Below the pieces are notes generated by a model. It was given only the letters and a program-made list of their open reading frames with translations, was not told where the DNA came from and did not search any database. A DNA stretch of 6,485 nucleotides from CANHBY01 sp046342195 (GTDB lineage: Bacteria > Pseudomonadota > Gammaproteobacteria > Burkholderiales > Burkholderiaceae_C). The stretch is taken from positions 1-6,485 of the forward strand of contig JBKDQE010000040.1 in NCBI GenBank assembly GCA_046342195.1, in the 5' to 3' direction. Numbering within the stretch: the first letter of the stretch is position 1; each line of letters begins with the position of its first letter. Positions 6,149-6,485 of this stretch are shown in pieces. A program made the position numbers and the translations under genes.

Positions 6149-6344
6149 TTATCCGTAAATTATGTTGACGCTCAATGGAACTTTACGGAACGCGATGATG
6201 GCCGCAGCAAGATGGTTGAGCGCAAGGAAGCTGCGTTCGAGTTTCTCATAGCGAACGAGCAGTTTGCGGAAGCGGTTGAACCAGCTATGACACACCTCGA
6301 CCACCCAGCGTCTGGCTTTCTTCTTCGGGTTGCGTCGCTTGATG
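6149..6344 (-). pseudogene. C-terminal remnant of an IS5-family transposase, cut by an IS66-type element
   Basis: Reading the minus strand from 6344 to the TAA at 6151-6149 gives about 64 residues: IKRRNPKKKARRWVVE, then CHSWFNRFRKLLVRYEKLER, then SFLALNHLAAAIIAFRKVPL and a short tail. This is the characteristic C-terminus of IS5-family DDE transposases, including the RRWVVE region around the last catalytic Glu. Everything before it is missing because the terminus of another element (GTAAGCGCGCGCC, from 6345) interrupts the frame. The piece cannot transpose by itself. The outer end of the old element probably lies just below the stop, about 6141-6148, but its terminal repeat cannot be confirmed with only one end present. 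Confidence 0.85.
6337..6344. repeat. Candidate 8-bp target-site duplication of the IS66 element
   Basis: The bases gcttgatg lie directly outside the IS66 terminus and belong to the IS5-type transposase gene. The second copy should lie beyond the window's right end, so this is only a prediction from the family's normal 8-bp duplication. Confidence 0.35.
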
Positions 6345-6485
6345 GTAAGCGCGCGCCAAACCCATCTTGACCCCTACGCGAAGCTCTGCTCAGGTTTGGA
6401 GGGGGGCGTCCAGCGGTGCGGCAGCAACTCAGCCAATCGGCTGTTGGGCCAGGTGGGGAGTTGGGTGAGGATGTCTTTGAGATAG
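6345..6485 (-). mobile_element. Right end of an IS66-family insertion sequence
   Basis: The plus strand begins GTAAGCGCGCGCC at 6345, matching the GTAAGCG-type ends typical of IS66 elements. The C-terminus of an IS66 TnpC-like transposase ends 29 bases inside it. The element lies within the IS5-type transposase gene. Eight bases outside the end (gcttgatg, 6337-6344) are the candidate target duplication, since IS66 elements usually duplicate 8 bp. The other end is outside the window. Confidence 0.75.
6374..6485 (-). CDS. tnpC: IS66-family transposase (TnpC-like), C-terminal 36 residues (runs in from outside the window)
   Basis: The minus-strand frame reads YLKDILTQLPTWPNSRLAEL and then LPHRWTPPSKPEQSFA before a TAG at 6376-6374. 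The pattern YLKD-L--LP, then an RLAELLPHRW block close to the stop, is the usual end of the IS66 transposase. The catalytic domain lies outside the window, so it is not possible to say whether the gene is whole. The stop lies 29 bases from the element's terminus, a usual distance for this family. Confidence 0.8.
   Translation of the reverse strand, partial: YLKDILTQLPTWPNSRLAELLPHRWTPPSKPEQSFA

Noticed and set aside
1..6485. CRISPR array, tRNA or other structured RNA
   Set aside because: No regularly spaced repeats and no tRNA-like cloverleaf were seen. The non-coding parts are short and accounted for by IS ends and the promoter region.

Overview
The window is a type I restriction-modification (R-M) locus, read entirely from the minus strand, between insertion sequences. 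The protein sequences, the moderate G+C content and the flanking IS3 (IS407-like), IS5 and IS66 family elements fit a proteobacterium, probably beta or gamma. I cannot name the genus from sequence alone.

Layout in the direction of transcription (high to low coordinates). At 6374-6485 is the C-terminal end of an IS66-type transposase, with the element's terminus at about 6345. This element sits inside the C-terminal remnant of an IS5-type transposase (6149-6344). A short intergenic region (6015-6148) carries a plausible extended -10 promoter and an imperfect palindrome over its -35 region. Then come five closely spaced or overlapping genes: a 248-aa protein of unknown function with a TTG start (5268-6014), hsdM (3523-5256), hsdS (2210-3526), a 183-aa protein with one predicted membrane helix that resembles DUF6680 (1669-2220), and hsdR (138 to about 1682). 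The hsdR gene is cut off at nucleotide 141 by the left end of an IS407-group IS3 element (1-140), whose first three bases supply the stop codon. The first 24 codons of that element's orfA are at 1-72.

How the genes work together. HsdM (SAM-dependent N6-adenine methyltransferase) and HsdS (two target-recognition domains) look complete and should form the modification enzyme. HsdR keeps its PD-(D/E)XK nuclease domain and first RecA-like motor domain but lacks the second motor domain and the C-terminal region, so DNA translocation and restriction should be lost. The present locus is therefore best read as a formerly complete type I system reduced to methylation only, plus two accessory genes whose role in the system is not known. 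These are the upstream 248-aa protein and the membrane-anchored protein between hsdS and hsdR, and they are the least understood part of the window.

No tRNA, rRNA, CRISPR array or convincing intrinsic terminator was seen. The only gene-free stretch of note is the promoter region at 6015-6148; there is no gene-free stretch longer than 300 bases.
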